Assembly (NCBI GenBank): GCA_016650295.1
Contig: JAENWA010000036.1
Coordinates: 1 to 64,000, forward strand
Direction of reading: 5' to 3'
Length of the DNA: 64,000 bases
Source: Desulfuromonadales bacterium
Lineage (GTDB): Bacteria > Desulfobacterota > Desulfuromonadia > Geobacterales > Pseudopelobacteraceae
Shown here: piece by piece, positions 24,309 through 33,498 of the stretch
Layout: every line of letters starts with the position of its first letter
Numbering within the stretch: the stretch's first letter is position 1
Program-made: the position numbers and the translations under genes
The notes under the pieces: generated by a model
Told to the model about the DNA's origin: nothing
The model's database searches: none
Seen by the model: the letters and a program-made list of their open reading frames with translations, nothing else

Positions 24309-25208
24309 CTACAACCCGTTTTTCGCAATCTCCTCAACCAGTTTCTTCTGCTCCGCATTCAGGGTTTCCGGAACATGTACGGCTACCTTGACGTATAGAT
24401 CGCCTTTGGAGTTGGAGCTGAGCGGTTTGATGCCGCAGCCCTTCAGACGGATCTTGGTGCCGGGCTGGATGCCGGCCGGCACCTTGATGCGTTTGTCCCC
24501 TTCCAGGGTAGGTACATCCAGTGACGTTCCCAGGCAGGCAGCGCTGAAAGGGATAGCGCGGTCCACAAAGAGATCGCCTCCGTCACGCGTGAAAACCGGA
24601 TCAGGCAGGATGCGGATGATCAGAAACAGGTCGCCGTCCGGTCCGCCGCTCATACCCTGACCACCTTTGCCGGTGATACGGATTCGGCTGCCGTTGTCCA
24701 CCCCGGCCGGGATTCTGACCTTCAGCTCCTCCCGCTGGCCGTTGCGCCGGAAGGCCACCTGCTTTTCGGCGCCCTGGGCTGCATCGCGAAAACCGATCTC
24801 TGTTTCCATCTCCAGGTCGCCACCCTGTTGCGGCATGCTCCGGAATCCCCCCCGGCCGCCTCCTCGTGCGAACCCGCCGCCAAACAGCCGCGAGAAGATA
24901 TCTTCACCACCGCCCGCCCCCATATCCTTGTAGGCGTTACTGAAATCGAAGCCGCGAAAGATGTCTTCCTGGCTGTACTGTTTGTGGAACCCACTGGAGC
25001 CGTAAGTGTCGTACTCTTCTTTCTTCTTGGGATCGGAGAGAACGGCATAGGCCTCATTGATATCCTTGAACTTGTCTTCGGCGGTTTTGTCGTTGGGGTT
25101 ACGGTCGGGGTGATATTTGACCGCCAGCTTGCGGAAGGCCTTTTTAATCTCGTCGGCCGAGGAGTTTTTATCAACTCCCAAGGCTTTGTAATAATCGGTG
25201 CTTGCCAT
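24309..25208 (-). CDS. DnaJ-family co-chaperone, CbpA-like
   Basis: 299 residues. A J domain (residues 4-70) carries HPD at 33-35, followed by a Gly/Phe/Arg-rich linker (about 95-130) and a DnaJ C-terminal double-beta domain (about 135-295). The zinc-finger cysteines of DnaJ are absent, so it is the CbpA/class B type. It would stimulate DnaK ATPase and hold unfolded substrates. No heat-shock element is obvious upstream. It stands as a single gene reading towards the tRNA. Confidence 0.93.
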   Translation of the reverse strand: MASTDYYKALGVDKNSSADEIKKAFRKLAVKYHPDRNPNDKTAEDKFKDINEAYAVLSDPKKKEEYDTYGSSGFHKQYSQEDIFRGFDFSNAYKDMGAGGGEDIFSRLFGGGFARGGGRGGFRSMPQQGGDLEMETEIGFRDAAQGAEKQVAFRRNGQREELKVRIPAGVDNGSRIRITGKGGQGMSGGPDGDLFLIIRILPDPVFTRDGGDLFVDRAIPFSAACLGTSLDVPTLEGDKRIKVPAGIQPGTKIRLKGCGIKPLSSNSKGDLYVKVAVHVPETLNAEQKKLVEEIAKNGL

Positions 25209-25427
25209 GTTTTATTCATCCTTTCACAGATCTGTGCAACAATGTAAGCTGTACGGTAACGACTGTCAACATGCATGCCCGGATAAATTTTGTGATAGCC
25301 AGGACGTATTATGTCATTATCCTATGATACCATACTTTGAACAAAAAAATTACTTCCCCAAGAATGGAAAGTATGCCAAGTTTTATCATTTCATGGTAAA
25401 ACTCACTGAAAGCAATCAACAAGGTTA

Positions 25428-28400
25428 ATGGTCGCCATGTCCCTTTACGAAGCCCATAAGCAATTCGCCTGGCCGTCACCGGATCAGATTCTCGATCCCT
25501 CCGGCGCCGGTCCGAATGTCTTTGCCCATCTTGCCAAGGAAAAGCTGGGAAAGGCTATTGAACGCTTGCGGGATGGCGCTGGTGTCAAGGTTGGGATATT
25601 GGCGGCGAGTCCCGAAGACGATGCCACGGAATCCCCCCTGGCAATCGTCTGTGAGTTTCAGCGGACCGCTTCGGAGAAGACCTTGCAGGAGGCGCACCGA
25701 CTGGCCTGGAACTTTAGTTATGCGCCAATGCTGATTACCATAGAGCCGGGTCTGGTCAGGGCCTGGTCATGTTGTGAAGAGCCACCCGCCGTCAACGAAC
25801 TTAACCCCCTCAAGGCACAGATCCATCGATACAAACTGAATGCTACGGCGGATCATGGCGATCTGTCATCACAAGCCGCCGGCTCCCTGCACTGGGTGCA
25901 ACTGGTTTCCGGGCAGTATTTCAAGGACAACGAATCCCACTTCAAGCGCAACCACTGCGCCGACTACCTGCTTCTGGAAAACCTGAAAGGTCTACGCCGG
26001 AAACTGATGGAAGAAAAAGGGCTTGATCAGGATATCTGCCATGACCTTCTGGCCCGTATCATCTTTGTTCAATTTCTCTTCCATCGCAAGGATTCAAAAG
26101 GCAGACCCGCGCTTGATGCAACCCGCTTGAACAGGTTGTATGAAGATCGCATATTGTCCGCCAGATATGAAGAGCTGGCGCAGATACTCGAAAATCATGA
26201 CGACAGTTACGCCCTGTTTCAATGGCTGAACAATAAATTCAACGGCGACCTGTTCCCCGGCAAGGCCCAGACTGAGGAAGAACGGCAGGCTGAATGGCAG
26301 TTGGAAAAGGACAACGTCAGGCCGGAACATCTTAGTTTGCTTGCCGATTTCATCAGTGGAAACATTGAGGTGGGCAGCGGTCAGATCTCCCTTTGGCCGC
26401 AGTATTCATTCGATGCAATCCCTATAGAATTTATCAGCAGTATCTATGAAACCTTCGTCGGCAAGAAAAAAGGGGTTGTCTATACGCCCGGCTACCTGGT
26501 TGACTTCATACTGGATGGCGTCCTGTCGTGGAACGATGAAAACTGGGATGTGAAGATACTGGATCCCGCCTGCGGATCGGGAATTTTCCTGGTCAAGGCG
26601 TATCAGCGCCTGATCCATCGCTGGAAAAAGGCCAACCGCCAAGAACCGAGAGCCGAGGTGCTGCGAGGCCTGCTGGAACGCAACCTGTTCGGCGTCGATA
26701 TCGACCCTCATGCGGTCCGGGTGGCTTCCTTCAGCCTTTATCTGGCCATGTGTGATGCGATTGATCCGCGTCATTACTGGGATCAGGTGAAGTTTCCTCA
26801 GCTGCGAAACCGGCGGTTGATTGCGTCCGATTTCTTTGTCGATGATATCCCCGGTTTCAGGACGGAAGAGGATAAGGGGATCTATGATCTGGTAATTGGT
26901 AATGCGCCGTGGGGTAAAAACATTGCCGGTGAACCGGCAAAACAATGGGCGAAAAAGCACCATTGGGGACTCTCATATGGTGATGTCGGCCCGCTATTTT
27001 TACCGAAGGCCTCAGCGCTCATCAATGATTCCGGTTATCTGTCCCTGTTCCAACCAGCCATGAATCTGTTGTTCAACCAGTCCGGACCGGCGCAAAAATT
27101 CAGGAGCCGCTTGTTCGAAGAATTCAAGGTTGAAGAAGTGGTGAACCTTTCTGCCCTACGTTTCAGCCTGTTTGATAAAAAAGCTATTTCACCCGCCTGC
27201 ATTATCACCATGCGTTCCTGTGCGCCGGATGCCGAACCACTTACCTATATCTGTCCCAAGCCCACATGTTCCAGCTCGGACGATTACCGGGTGGTCATCG
27301 AGCCGCACGATGTGAACAAGGTGTATCCGCATGAAGCCGTGACAAACGCCTTGGTCTGGAGTGTCCTGATGTGGGGTGGGCGGCGTGATTTATACTTAAT
27401 CAAAAGGTTGCAGGAAGCAAACTGTTTATTGAAGCTTGAACGAGAGAAGGTCGCAATTACGCGAGAAGGAATTATACGTGGTGGCGATGGCGCCAAAAAG
27501 AACCATGTAGCGACTCTTGAAAGGCGAATTTTAGAGACAAAAAGTTTTCCCGAAGGCACCTTCATGTACTTGGAAGACAGCAAGCTACCCGTTAATAAGA
27601 ACCCATACACTCATCGTCTTACCGATCTAAATGCATTCAGTTTGCCTCAATTGATTCTTAAACAGAGCTGGCAAAAAAATGATTGGCGGTTCCAGTCAGT
27701 CATTGTCAAAAGTTCTGAAAATGAAAATGGCATTGTCTGCGATGACAGCTATGTCAGCGTTCATATCGCTGGCGAAAAATCCAAATGGCTTGAATCCGCA
27801 TGTCTCAGCTACAATAGCAAGGTTGCGGTTTATTATTTGTTGTTGGCGAGCGGCAGATTCGCCTCGTACAGGCCTTCCATCAATGTTGAAGACATGTTAA
27901 GCGTTCCGATTCCCAATCCAGACAACATCTCACTTGCGGACATAACGAGCTATGACGATATTGATGTCATGGTACGCAAGGCTTTTGATTTCAAAGAGAG
28001 CGAATGGACCCTTGTCGAGGATCTCTTTGCTAATACGCTGCCTGATTTTAAGGAAGGGAGCGTTTCACCGGGGAGAGCACCGACATGGAGAAAGCAGTAT
28101 TTGGAAGATGAAACCTTATCTTTGTATTGTCATTCCTTCCTGAAAGTCCTGCGGGCTGGATTTGGTGCGGATATACGTGTATCAGCCACCATATTTCAGG
28201 AGAAAGAATCGTTCCTGCCTGTCCGGATGGTTGCCATCCATTTTGACTCCTCTGGCGACGGCGATATCCGCCACGAACCAATTACCTCTCCCGCCCTGCT
28301 GGCCCGTCTTCAGGAGTTGAATACCAAGTTTATGGACATCTCCAAGGCAAAAGGTGGCATTTTCTATCAACGGGTGGTCAGGGTGTACGATTCGGTCGAA

Positions 28401-28571
28401 ATCAACGGTCAGAACGTGCCAACGGTCTATCTGATAAAGCCGGATCAAGTCCGCTATTGGACCCGCTCCATGGCGTTGCGGGATGCGGACGATGTTGCTG
28501 CGGATGCAATGTTGTGGAGGAAGCAGGCACTTTCCGACGGTGCAACGGATACGGAGCGCGTAAGTGCATAG
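25428..28571 (+). CDS. Large N6-adenine DNA methyltransferase, system A
   Basis: 1047 residues. The gamma-type methyltransferase core has motif I LDPACGSGIFLV (about residues 376-388) and motif IV NAPW (492-495; a P-to-A change from the usual NPPW). The N-terminal ~180 residues resemble the N-terminal nuclease-like domain of Eco57I-type enzymes, but the putative catalytic strand reads LAIVCEFQ, without the ExK lysine. The C-terminal ~400 residues should hold target recognition. ATG 25428 is used; ATG 25437 is an alternative. It overlaps a PD-(D/E)XK gene by eight bases, so the two form a restriction-modification-like pair. It shares segments with the second system at 51 kb. Confidence 0.85.
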   Translation: MVAMSLYEAHKQFAWPSPDQILDPSGAGPNVFAHLAKEKLGKAIERLRDGAGVKVGILAASPEDDATESPLAIVCEFQRTASEKTLQEAHRLAWNFSYAPMLITIEPGLVRAWSCCEEPPAVNELNPLKAQIHRYKLNATADHGDLSSQAAGSLHWVQLVSGQYFKDNESHFKRNHCADYLLLENLKGLRRKLMEEKGLDQDICHDLLARIIFVQFLFHRKDSKGRPALDATRLNRLYEDRILSARYEELAQILENHDDSYALFQWLNNKFNGDLFPGKAQTEEERQAEWQLEKDNVRPEHLSLLADFISGNIEVGSGQISLWPQYSFDAIPIEFISSIYETFVGKKKGVVYTPGYLVDFILDGVLSWNDENWDVKILDPACGSGIFLVKAYQRLIHRWKKANRQEPRAEVLRGLLERNLFGVDIDPHAVRVASFSLYLAMCDAIDPRHYWDQVKFPQLRNRRLIASDFFVDDIPGFRTEEDKGIYDLVIGNAPWGKNIAGEPAKQWAKKHHWGLSYGDVGPLFLPKASALINDSGYLSLFQPAMNLLFNQSGPAQKFRSRLFEEFKVEEVVNLSALRFSLFDKKAISPACIITMRSCAPDAEPLTYICPKPTCSSSDDYRVVIEPHDVNKVYPHEAVTNALVWSVLMWGGRRDLYLIKRLQEANCLLKLEREKVAITREGIIRGGDGAKKNHVATLERRILETKSFPEGTFMYLEDSKLPVNKNPYTHRLTDLNAFSLPQLILKQSWQKNDWRFQSVIVKSSENENGIVCDDSYVSVHIAGEKSKWLESACLSYNSKVAVYYLLLASGRFASYRPSINVEDMLSVPIPNPDNISLADITSYDDIDVMVRKAFDFKESEWTLVEDLFANTLPDFKEGSVSPGRAPTWRKQYLEDETLSLYCHSFLKVLRAGFGADIRVSATIFQEKESFLPVRMVAIHFDSSGDGDIRHEPITSPALLARLQELNTKFMDISKAKGGIFYQRVVRVYDSVEINGQNVPTVYLIKPDQVRYWTRSMALRDADDVAADAMLWRKQALSDGATDTERVSA

Positions 28572-29232
28572 GAGGCTGACCATCGGTGAGGCGCGCTGGC
28601 CGGAAACTACGGAGTTTTCAGCTATTGCTACTTGCTGGAACCGGAATGCCTCAACCGTTATGCTCGGGTTTGTCTGGGGCGGTTATGAAAGGCTTTGCTT
28701 GGATGTACTCCTTCACATTGATGTTGCACTTGCAGACGAACAACTGGAGCGCAGCATCACCCAGATTCTAACACCCCAAATACGCAATTGCATGTCGGGA
28801 TATGAACCCTTCCATATTGAACAGGGCGTTTACGAATATGAGACGAGGGTCTCGGCATCCGCGCAGCCGCCTTTATACGATCTTGCCTTTGTACTCAAAG
28901 CGAATCCCAGAATTATGTGGCCCTTGGAGGCCAAAGTTCTCAGGACGGATGGAGATGTCGGCAGGTACGTGAATGAAATCACTGGCAACTTCCTGACATG
29001 TCGTTACGCCCCATTTTTCGGGGAAGGCGCGATGCTGGGGTATCTGATGGCGGGTGCTTCGGCGGGTGTTTTTGGAAACATAGCAATCAAAACTCCCTGC
29101 ATCTTGGATGATCATCCTGATTTCACTTCTCGTAACCACAAGACCTCCGACCATGTCCGATCAGTTCCCGCAGACAAACCTTATCCCATCAATTTCCGCT
29201 GTCATCACATGGTCATGTCGTTGACGCCGTAG
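28564..29232 (+). CDS. PD-(D/E)XK nuclease-like partner of methyltransferase A
   Basis: 222 residues from GTG 28564, with CGGAG about six bases upstream, overlapping the methyltransferase stop. The restriction-nuclease signature is visible: Asp106 (LYDLAFVL), then Glu122-Ala-Lys124 (PLEAKVL). The fold prediction (helix, then D-strand, then ExK strand) suits a PD-(D/E)XK endonuclease that cuts DNA lacking the partner's methylation. No family name can be given. The counterpart at 54.2 kb occupies the same position but has little similarity outside the motif, so the nuclease component appears exchangeable. Confidence 0.6.
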   Translation: MHRRLTIGEARWPETTEFSAIATCWNRNASTVMLGFVWGGYERLCLDVLLHIDVALADEQLERSITQILTPQIRNCMSGYEPFHIEQGVYEYETRVSASAQPPLYDLAFVLKANPRIMWPLEAKVLRTDGDVGRYVNEITGNFLTCRYAPFFGEGAMLGYLMAGASAGVFGNIAIKTPCILDDHPDFTSRNHKTSDHVRSVPADKPYPINFRCHHMVMSLTP

Positions 29233-29257
29233 TTTGCGCGCTGTAAAGGAAAAGGCC

Positions 29258-29596
29258 ATGAACAAAAATATCGCTCAATTCGCCGTGATGACCTTTGAAA
29301 AAGGGGAGGAGATTTTTGCGGGATATACCACTGAGCATATCCAACAAGTGGGAATATATAAATTGCTGGCGAAGCAAAAGCTGGACGGCACTATTGATTG
29401 GGCACACTTTGTCCAGCGCGACAACGGGTTAAAGGAAAAAGTGCTGCGTGGCACGGTCAACACCCCCGCTGAATTCAATCTCGTACTCGATGCTGTCAAC
29501 AGCAACCTGCTTAAAATTTTCGGTGTGTCCCTGAAGGTAGCCACGTACGATGTCCGCTCCGCTGGGTGCGGAACGGTCTCCAATACAACTCACTGA
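29258..29596 (+). CDS. Hypothetical protein downstream of restriction system A
   Basis: 112 residues from ATG 29258 (AAGGA eight bases upstream). It is a small soluble alpha/beta protein (FAVMTFEKGEEIFAGYTTEHIQQ; FNLVLDAVNSNLLKIFGVSL). I do not recognise it. It follows the nuclease gene by 25 bases in the same direction and may be part of system A, or an independent gene. Confidence 0.6.
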   Translation: MNKNIAQFAVMTFEKGEEIFAGYTTEHIQQVGIYKLLAKQKLDGTIDWAHFVQRDNGLKEKVLRGTVNTPAEFNLVLDAVNSNLLKIFGVSLKVATYDVRSAGCGTVSNTTH

Positions 29597-29634
29597 ATCA
29601 GCTTACGCGCAGTTTACCTCACTTTCTGTATACC

Positions 29635-29663
29635 TTGACAGCTATAGTTGCTGGACGTAGTAT
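29635..29663 (+). promoter_or_regulatory. Sigma-70 type promoter of hemG
   Basis: TTGACA at 29635-29640 and TAGTAT at 29658-29663 are separated by exactly 17 bases. They lie 35 bases upstream of the hemG start, a strong housekeeping promoter. Confidence 0.75.
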
Positions 29664-29698
29664 CACACCGTTGAAATTAACTCCCTGGGAGAACCCAT

Positions 29699-31111
29699 AT
29701 GAAAAAAGTGATCATAATCGGCGGCGGCATATCCGGGCTGTCAACCGCCTGGCTGCTGCGCCAAAAGGCTCAGGCTGCCGGAAAAGATCTGGAAATTACC
29801 CTGCTGGAAAAAGATCAGCGCGTGGGGGGCAAGATCCGGAGCATCCACGAGGAAGGCTATACCTGTGAATGGGGTCCCAACGGTTTTCTGGACAGCAAAC
29901 CGCAGACACTGGACCTCTGCCGGGCCATCGGTGTTGAAGCAAACCTCCACCGCAGCAATGACAACGCCCGCAAGAGATTCATCTTCTCCGGCGGTGAACT
30001 GCACCCGTTGCCCGAGGGTGGTCCATCCTTCCTGAAAAGCAGGCTGATCTCCTGGCCGGGCAAGCTGCGGCTGGCCATGGAGCCGACCCCCTTTATTGCC
30101 AAAGCCCCGGTTGGTGTGGACGAGACCCTGGCAGATTTTGGTCGGCGCAGACTGGGTAAAGAGGCACTGGACAAGCTGATTGCGCCGATGGTATCGGGGA
30201 TCTTTGCCGGTGACCCGGAAACCATGTCGCTGGTCTCCTGTTTTCCGCGCATCGCGGAACTGGAGCGGGAATACGGCGGGCTGGTCCGGGCCATGATCAT
30301 GCTGGGCAAAAAGAAGAAAAAGGATATTGCCGAGGGAAAGGTGGTCTCCAGTGCTGCCGGGCCGGGCGGCGTTTTGACCTCGTTCCGCGAGGGGATCCAG
30401 TACCTGTCGGATGCCTTGTCAGATTCCCTGGGGGATATCATCAGGCCGGGCAGTCAGGTTGTTGCAGTGGGCAAGGGGCAGGACGCACCCTACCTGGTCC
30501 GGTGCAGCGATGGCAGTGAACATCCGGCCGACCTTGTCATTGCCGCCTCTCCGGCCTTCAGCGTGGCCGACATGCTGGAGGGTCTTGACCCCGGTATTTC
30601 CGGAGTGTTGCGTCAAATCCCCTATTCCAGCATGACCGTGATCTGTTTCGGCTATGAGCGCGAGCGGATCGCCCATCCGCTGGACGGTTTCGGTTACCTG
30701 ATACCGAAGCAGGAAGGGCGCAGTACCCTTGGTACACTCTGGGATTCAAGCATGTTCGAACGGCGTGCGCCGGAGGGCAAGGTGCTGCTGCGCAGTATGA
30801 TGGGCGGGGCCTGTTTCCCGGAATACATCAAACTCAGTGATGACGAGGTGGTGGCGCGGGTCAGACGGGATCTGCAGGCAACCATGGGGATAGATGCCGC
30901 ACCATCATTTGTGCGGGTTTTCCGCCATGAACAGGCCATACCGCTCTACACGGTGGGACATGGCAAGCGGCTGGATACATTGGGAGATTTGCTGAAAGGC
31001 CACCCCGGTCTGATACTGACCGGGAATTCCTACCGCGGTATCGGGCTGAATGACTGCGTGGCCGCAGCGCAAAGGGCCTCGGATGAGGCGCTGGCACTGG
31101 CTTGGCAGTAG
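29699..31111 (+). CDS. hemG: Protoporphyrinogen oxidase, HemY/PPO type
   Basis: 470-residue flavoprotein that oxidises protoporphyrinogen IX to protoporphyrin IX in haem synthesis. The N-terminal FAD-binding fold is VIIIGGGISGLSTAWLL (residues 4-20) followed by LLEKDQRVGGKI. The middle holds the WPGKLRLAMEP and FGRRRLGKEALDKLIAPMVSGIFAGDP segments typical of the family. The C-terminal FAD motif is LILTGNSYRGIGLNDCV. ATG 29699 has GGGAG upstream. It is a single gene with its own promoter and a terminator shared with radC. Confidence 0.95.
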   Translation: MKKVIIIGGGISGLSTAWLLRQKAQAAGKDLEITLLEKDQRVGGKIRSIHEEGYTCEWGPNGFLDSKPQTLDLCRAIGVEANLHRSNDNARKRFIFSGGELHPLPEGGPSFLKSRLISWPGKLRLAMEPTPFIAKAPVGVDETLADFGRRRLGKEALDKLIAPMVSGIFAGDPETMSLVSCFPRIAELEREYGGLVRAMIMLGKKKKKDIAEGKVVSSAAGPGGVLTSFREGIQYLSDALSDSLGDIIRPGSQVVAVGKGQDAPYLVRCSDGSEHPADLVIAASPAFSVADMLEGLDPGISGVLRQIPYSSMTVICFGYERERIAHPLDGFGYLIPKQEGRSTLGTLWDSSMFERRAPEGKVLLRSMMGGACFPEYIKLSDDEVVARVRRDLQATMGIDAAPSFVRVFRHEQAIPLYTVGHGKRLDTLGDLLKGHPGLILTGNSYRGIGLNDCVAAAQRASDEALALAWQ

Positions 31112-31128
31112 AGTATTTAAATAAGCTG

Positions 31129-31167
31129 CAACGACAAAGGCTCCCTTTTCGGGGAGCCTTTGTCGTT
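31129..31167. terminator. Bidirectional terminator between hemG and radC
   Basis: AACGACAAAGGCTCCC pairs fully with GGGAGCCTTTGTCGTT around a short loop (31129-31167), with T-runs on both sides. It serves two convergent genes. Confidence 0.9.
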
Positions 31168-31178
31168 TTCTGATCATC

Positions 31179-31868
31179 CTAAAGCAATCCCCGCTCCACG
31201 AAGCTCACAAACTCCCCATCACCGACAATGATATGATCCAGCACCTTGATGCCCATGATATCCCCTGCCTCGCGCAGACGGCGGGTGATGGCGATGTCTT
31301 CGCTGCTGGGCGCCGGGTCTCCGGTGGGGTGGTTATGCACCAGGATTACCGCGGCGGCCGATTCCTTGACCGCCGGGCTGAAAACCTCGCGCGGATGAAC
31401 GATGCTCTGGTTCAAAGACCCTTCTGATATTTGTACGCGGCGAATGATGCGGTTCTTGCCGTCCAGGAGCAGGGTCAGGAAGTATTCCTTGCGGCTGTCG
31501 CGAAATTCATGGTGAAAATAGTCGAACACCTGCCGGGGTGAGGTGAAGCGGTCGAGGTGTTCGAGTTTGCGGGACTGGAAGCGTGATGCCAGGGTAAAGG
31601 CGGCCTTGATGCCGGTGGCCTTGGCCGGTCCCATCCCTTTTATGGCGCAGATTTCTGCCAGGTCGGCACTCCCCAGTTCGCGCAGGTTGTCGCCAAAGTG
31701 AGCGATGATCTCCCGGCCCAGGTCGATGGCGCTCTTCCGGGTGGCGGTATCGCCGGTACGGATGATCAGGGCTAGCAGTTCGGCATTACTCAGGCTTCCG
31801 GCTCCCTGCTTGAGCATCTTTTCCCGTGGCCGCTCGTCCTGCGGCCATTCCTTGATTCCTCCAACCAT
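31179..31868 (-). CDS. radC: RadC family protein (JAB/MPN domain)
   Basis: 229 residues. The N-terminal UPF0758 helix-hairpin-helix region (ICAIKGMGPAKATGIKAAFTL, about 70-90) is followed by an MPN+ metal-binding domain with EGSLNQSIVHPREVF and HNHPTGDPAPSSED (zinc ligands His, His, Asp). Named after a radiation-sensitive phenotype, its biochemical role remains unclear. It is three bases downstream of uppP, so it is co-transcribed with it. Confidence 0.94.
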   Translation of the reverse strand: MVGGIKEWPQDERPREKMLKQGAGSLSNAELLALIIRTGDTATRKSAIDLGREIIAHFGDNLRELGSADLAEICAIKGMGPAKATGIKAAFTLASRFQSRKLEHLDRFTSPRQVFDYFHHEFRDSRKEYFLTLLLDGKNRIIRRVQISEGSLNQSIVHPREVFSPAVKESAAAVILVHNHPTGDPAPSSEDIAITRRLREAGDIMGIKVLDHIIVGDGEFVSFVERGLL

Positions 31869-31871
31869 TTC

Positions 31872-32693
31872 CTACCCCTTGAAGCCCGACATGACTGCTG
31901 CAATTACCACCCCTCCGAATACGACCCGGTACCAGACAAAGGGTGAGATGCTGCGTTTCTGCACAAATTTCAGCAGGAAGGCCACACTGATATAGCCGGT
32001 TACCGCCGCGACTACGATGCCGACCAGCATGGGCATTCCTTCACCGGCCGGAATGCCGTGCTTTAGAATGTGTACGGTTTTCAGCAGCGCCGCACCGGCC
32101 ACGATCGGCAGCGACAGCAGAAAGGAGAAGCGGGCGGCGCTTTCACGGGTGAAGCCCAGCAACAGACCGGCGGTGATGGTGATGCCCGAGCGTGAGACGC
32201 CCGGAATCAAAGCCAGGCACTGGAACAGGCCGATTGTCATTGCGCCGGCCGGTGTGATTTTATCCATGGCAAGCGCCTTGCGCCCGGCAATGTCGACAAC
32301 CCCCAGGATGATGCCGAATACAACCAGGGCTAAAGCGATCAGCAACGGGTTGGAGCGGAACAGATCCTCCACCTGATGTTCGAACAGCTTGCCGACTATG
32401 GCGGCCGGCACGGTCGCGGCTATGATCAGGAATGGCAGGCGTTTGGCCGGGGTGTCCAGGGACCGGCTGCGGAGCGCTTCAAAGAATGCCGATACCATTG
32501 TGACGATGTCCTGACGGAAATAGGTCGCCAGGGCGATGAAGGTGCCGAGATGCAGGGCTACGTCAAAGGTCAGCCCGGATTCCGGCCACCTCAGCAGCCA
32601 GGGGACGAGGATCAGGTGGGCGGAACTGCTGATGGGCAGCACTTCGGCAAAACCCTGCAGGGCGCCGAGTACAACGGCATGGAGAAGATTCAC
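31872..32693 (-). CDS. uppP: Undecaprenyl-diphosphatase
   Basis: 273 residues and seven to eight membrane helices. Conserved motifs are LGALQGFAEVLPISSSAHL (residues 11-29), with the glutamate-rich site of BacA/UppP, and IPGVSRSGITIT (about 160-171). It regenerates the lipid carrier for peptidoglycan synthesis and confers bacitracin tolerance. The start is GTG 32693, chosen because AAGGAG lies eight bases upstream. First gene of a uppP-radC operon. Confidence 0.96.
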   Translation of the reverse strand: MNLLHAVVLGALQGFAEVLPISSSAHLILVPWLLRWPESGLTFDVALHLGTFIALATYFRQDIVTMVSAFFEALRSRSLDTPAKRLPFLIIAATVPAAIVGKLFEHQVEDLFRSNPLLIALALVVFGIILGVVDIAGRKALAMDKITPAGAMTIGLFQCLALIPGVSRSGITITAGLLLGFTRESAARFSFLLSLPIVAGAALLKTVHILKHGIPAGEGMPMLVGIVVAAVTGYISVAFLLKFVQKRSISPFVWYRVVFGGVVIAAVMSGFKG

Positions 32694-32877
32694 GGTGTAT
32701 AACTCCTTTCAGGATCGTCAGAATACTTCAGCATGATTTCAAAGGCAACCGTATTTGATGTTTGTTACTGTCAGGTTACAGATGAATGAATTTTCAGTGG
32801 GAAGCAGTACTGAAATGTGCTATAAAAGTCCGATTTTGAATTGACTGTTCTCACTAATTATCTGATGGAGGCATACG

Positions 32878-33498
32878 ATGTTTGGACTTATCCCAAAAGA
32901 AGAAAAATTCTTCGTGTTGTTCAAGGAAATGACCACTAATATTATCGAAGGGGCCAGGCTTCTCAAAGATATGCTGGACAATTTCGAAAATCCCGCCGAG
33001 AGCCAGCGCAAAATCAAGGATGTGGAGCATAAGGGTGATTCCATCACTCACCAGATCATCCAGAAGCTTAACAAGACATTTGTTACGCCTCTTGACCGTG
33101 AAGATATCTACTCTCTGGCCTCCAAGCTCGACGACATCCTTGACCTGATTGACGCGTCGGCACAGCGGATCATCATGTACAATGTCGAGGCCATTCCCCC
33201 CGAAGCCAAATCACTCGGGTTCATCATTCTGCAGTCCTGCTATGCAGTTGATAAGGCGGTGGCCATGCTGGGTAAAAAAACCAACGAGCAGATCTTTGAG
33301 GCCTGTGTCGAGATCAACTCGCTGGAGAATGAAGCCGACCGGGTTTCGCGCGAGGCCATCAGCCGCCTGTTCGATGAGGAAAAAGACCCGATCCAGCTGA
33401 TCAAATGGAAGGAGATCTTTGAAACGCTGGAGAAAGCGACCGACAGATGCGAAGACGCCTCCAATATCCTTGAAAGCGTGGTGGTAAAGAATGCTTGA
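32878..33498 (+). CDS. PhoU-like (DUF47) Pit accessory protein
   Basis: 206-residue all-helical protein of the DUF47/TIGR00153 family (KDVEHKGDSITHQIIQKLNKTFVTPLDREDIYSLASKLDDILD, cited in part). GGAGG precedes ATG 32878. Family members sit beside Pit phosphate transporters and are thought to regulate them. The stop overlaps the pit start by eight bases, so the two are coupled. Confidence 0.93.
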   Translation: MFGLIPKEEKFFVLFKEMTTNIIEGARLLKDMLDNFENPAESQRKIKDVEHKGDSITHQIIQKLNKTFVTPLDREDIYSLASKLDDILDLIDASAQRIIMYNVEAIPPEAKSLGFIILQSCYAVDKAVAMLGKKTNEQIFEACVEINSLENEADRVSREAISRLFDEEKDPIQLIKWKEIFETLEKATDRCEDASNILESVVVKNA

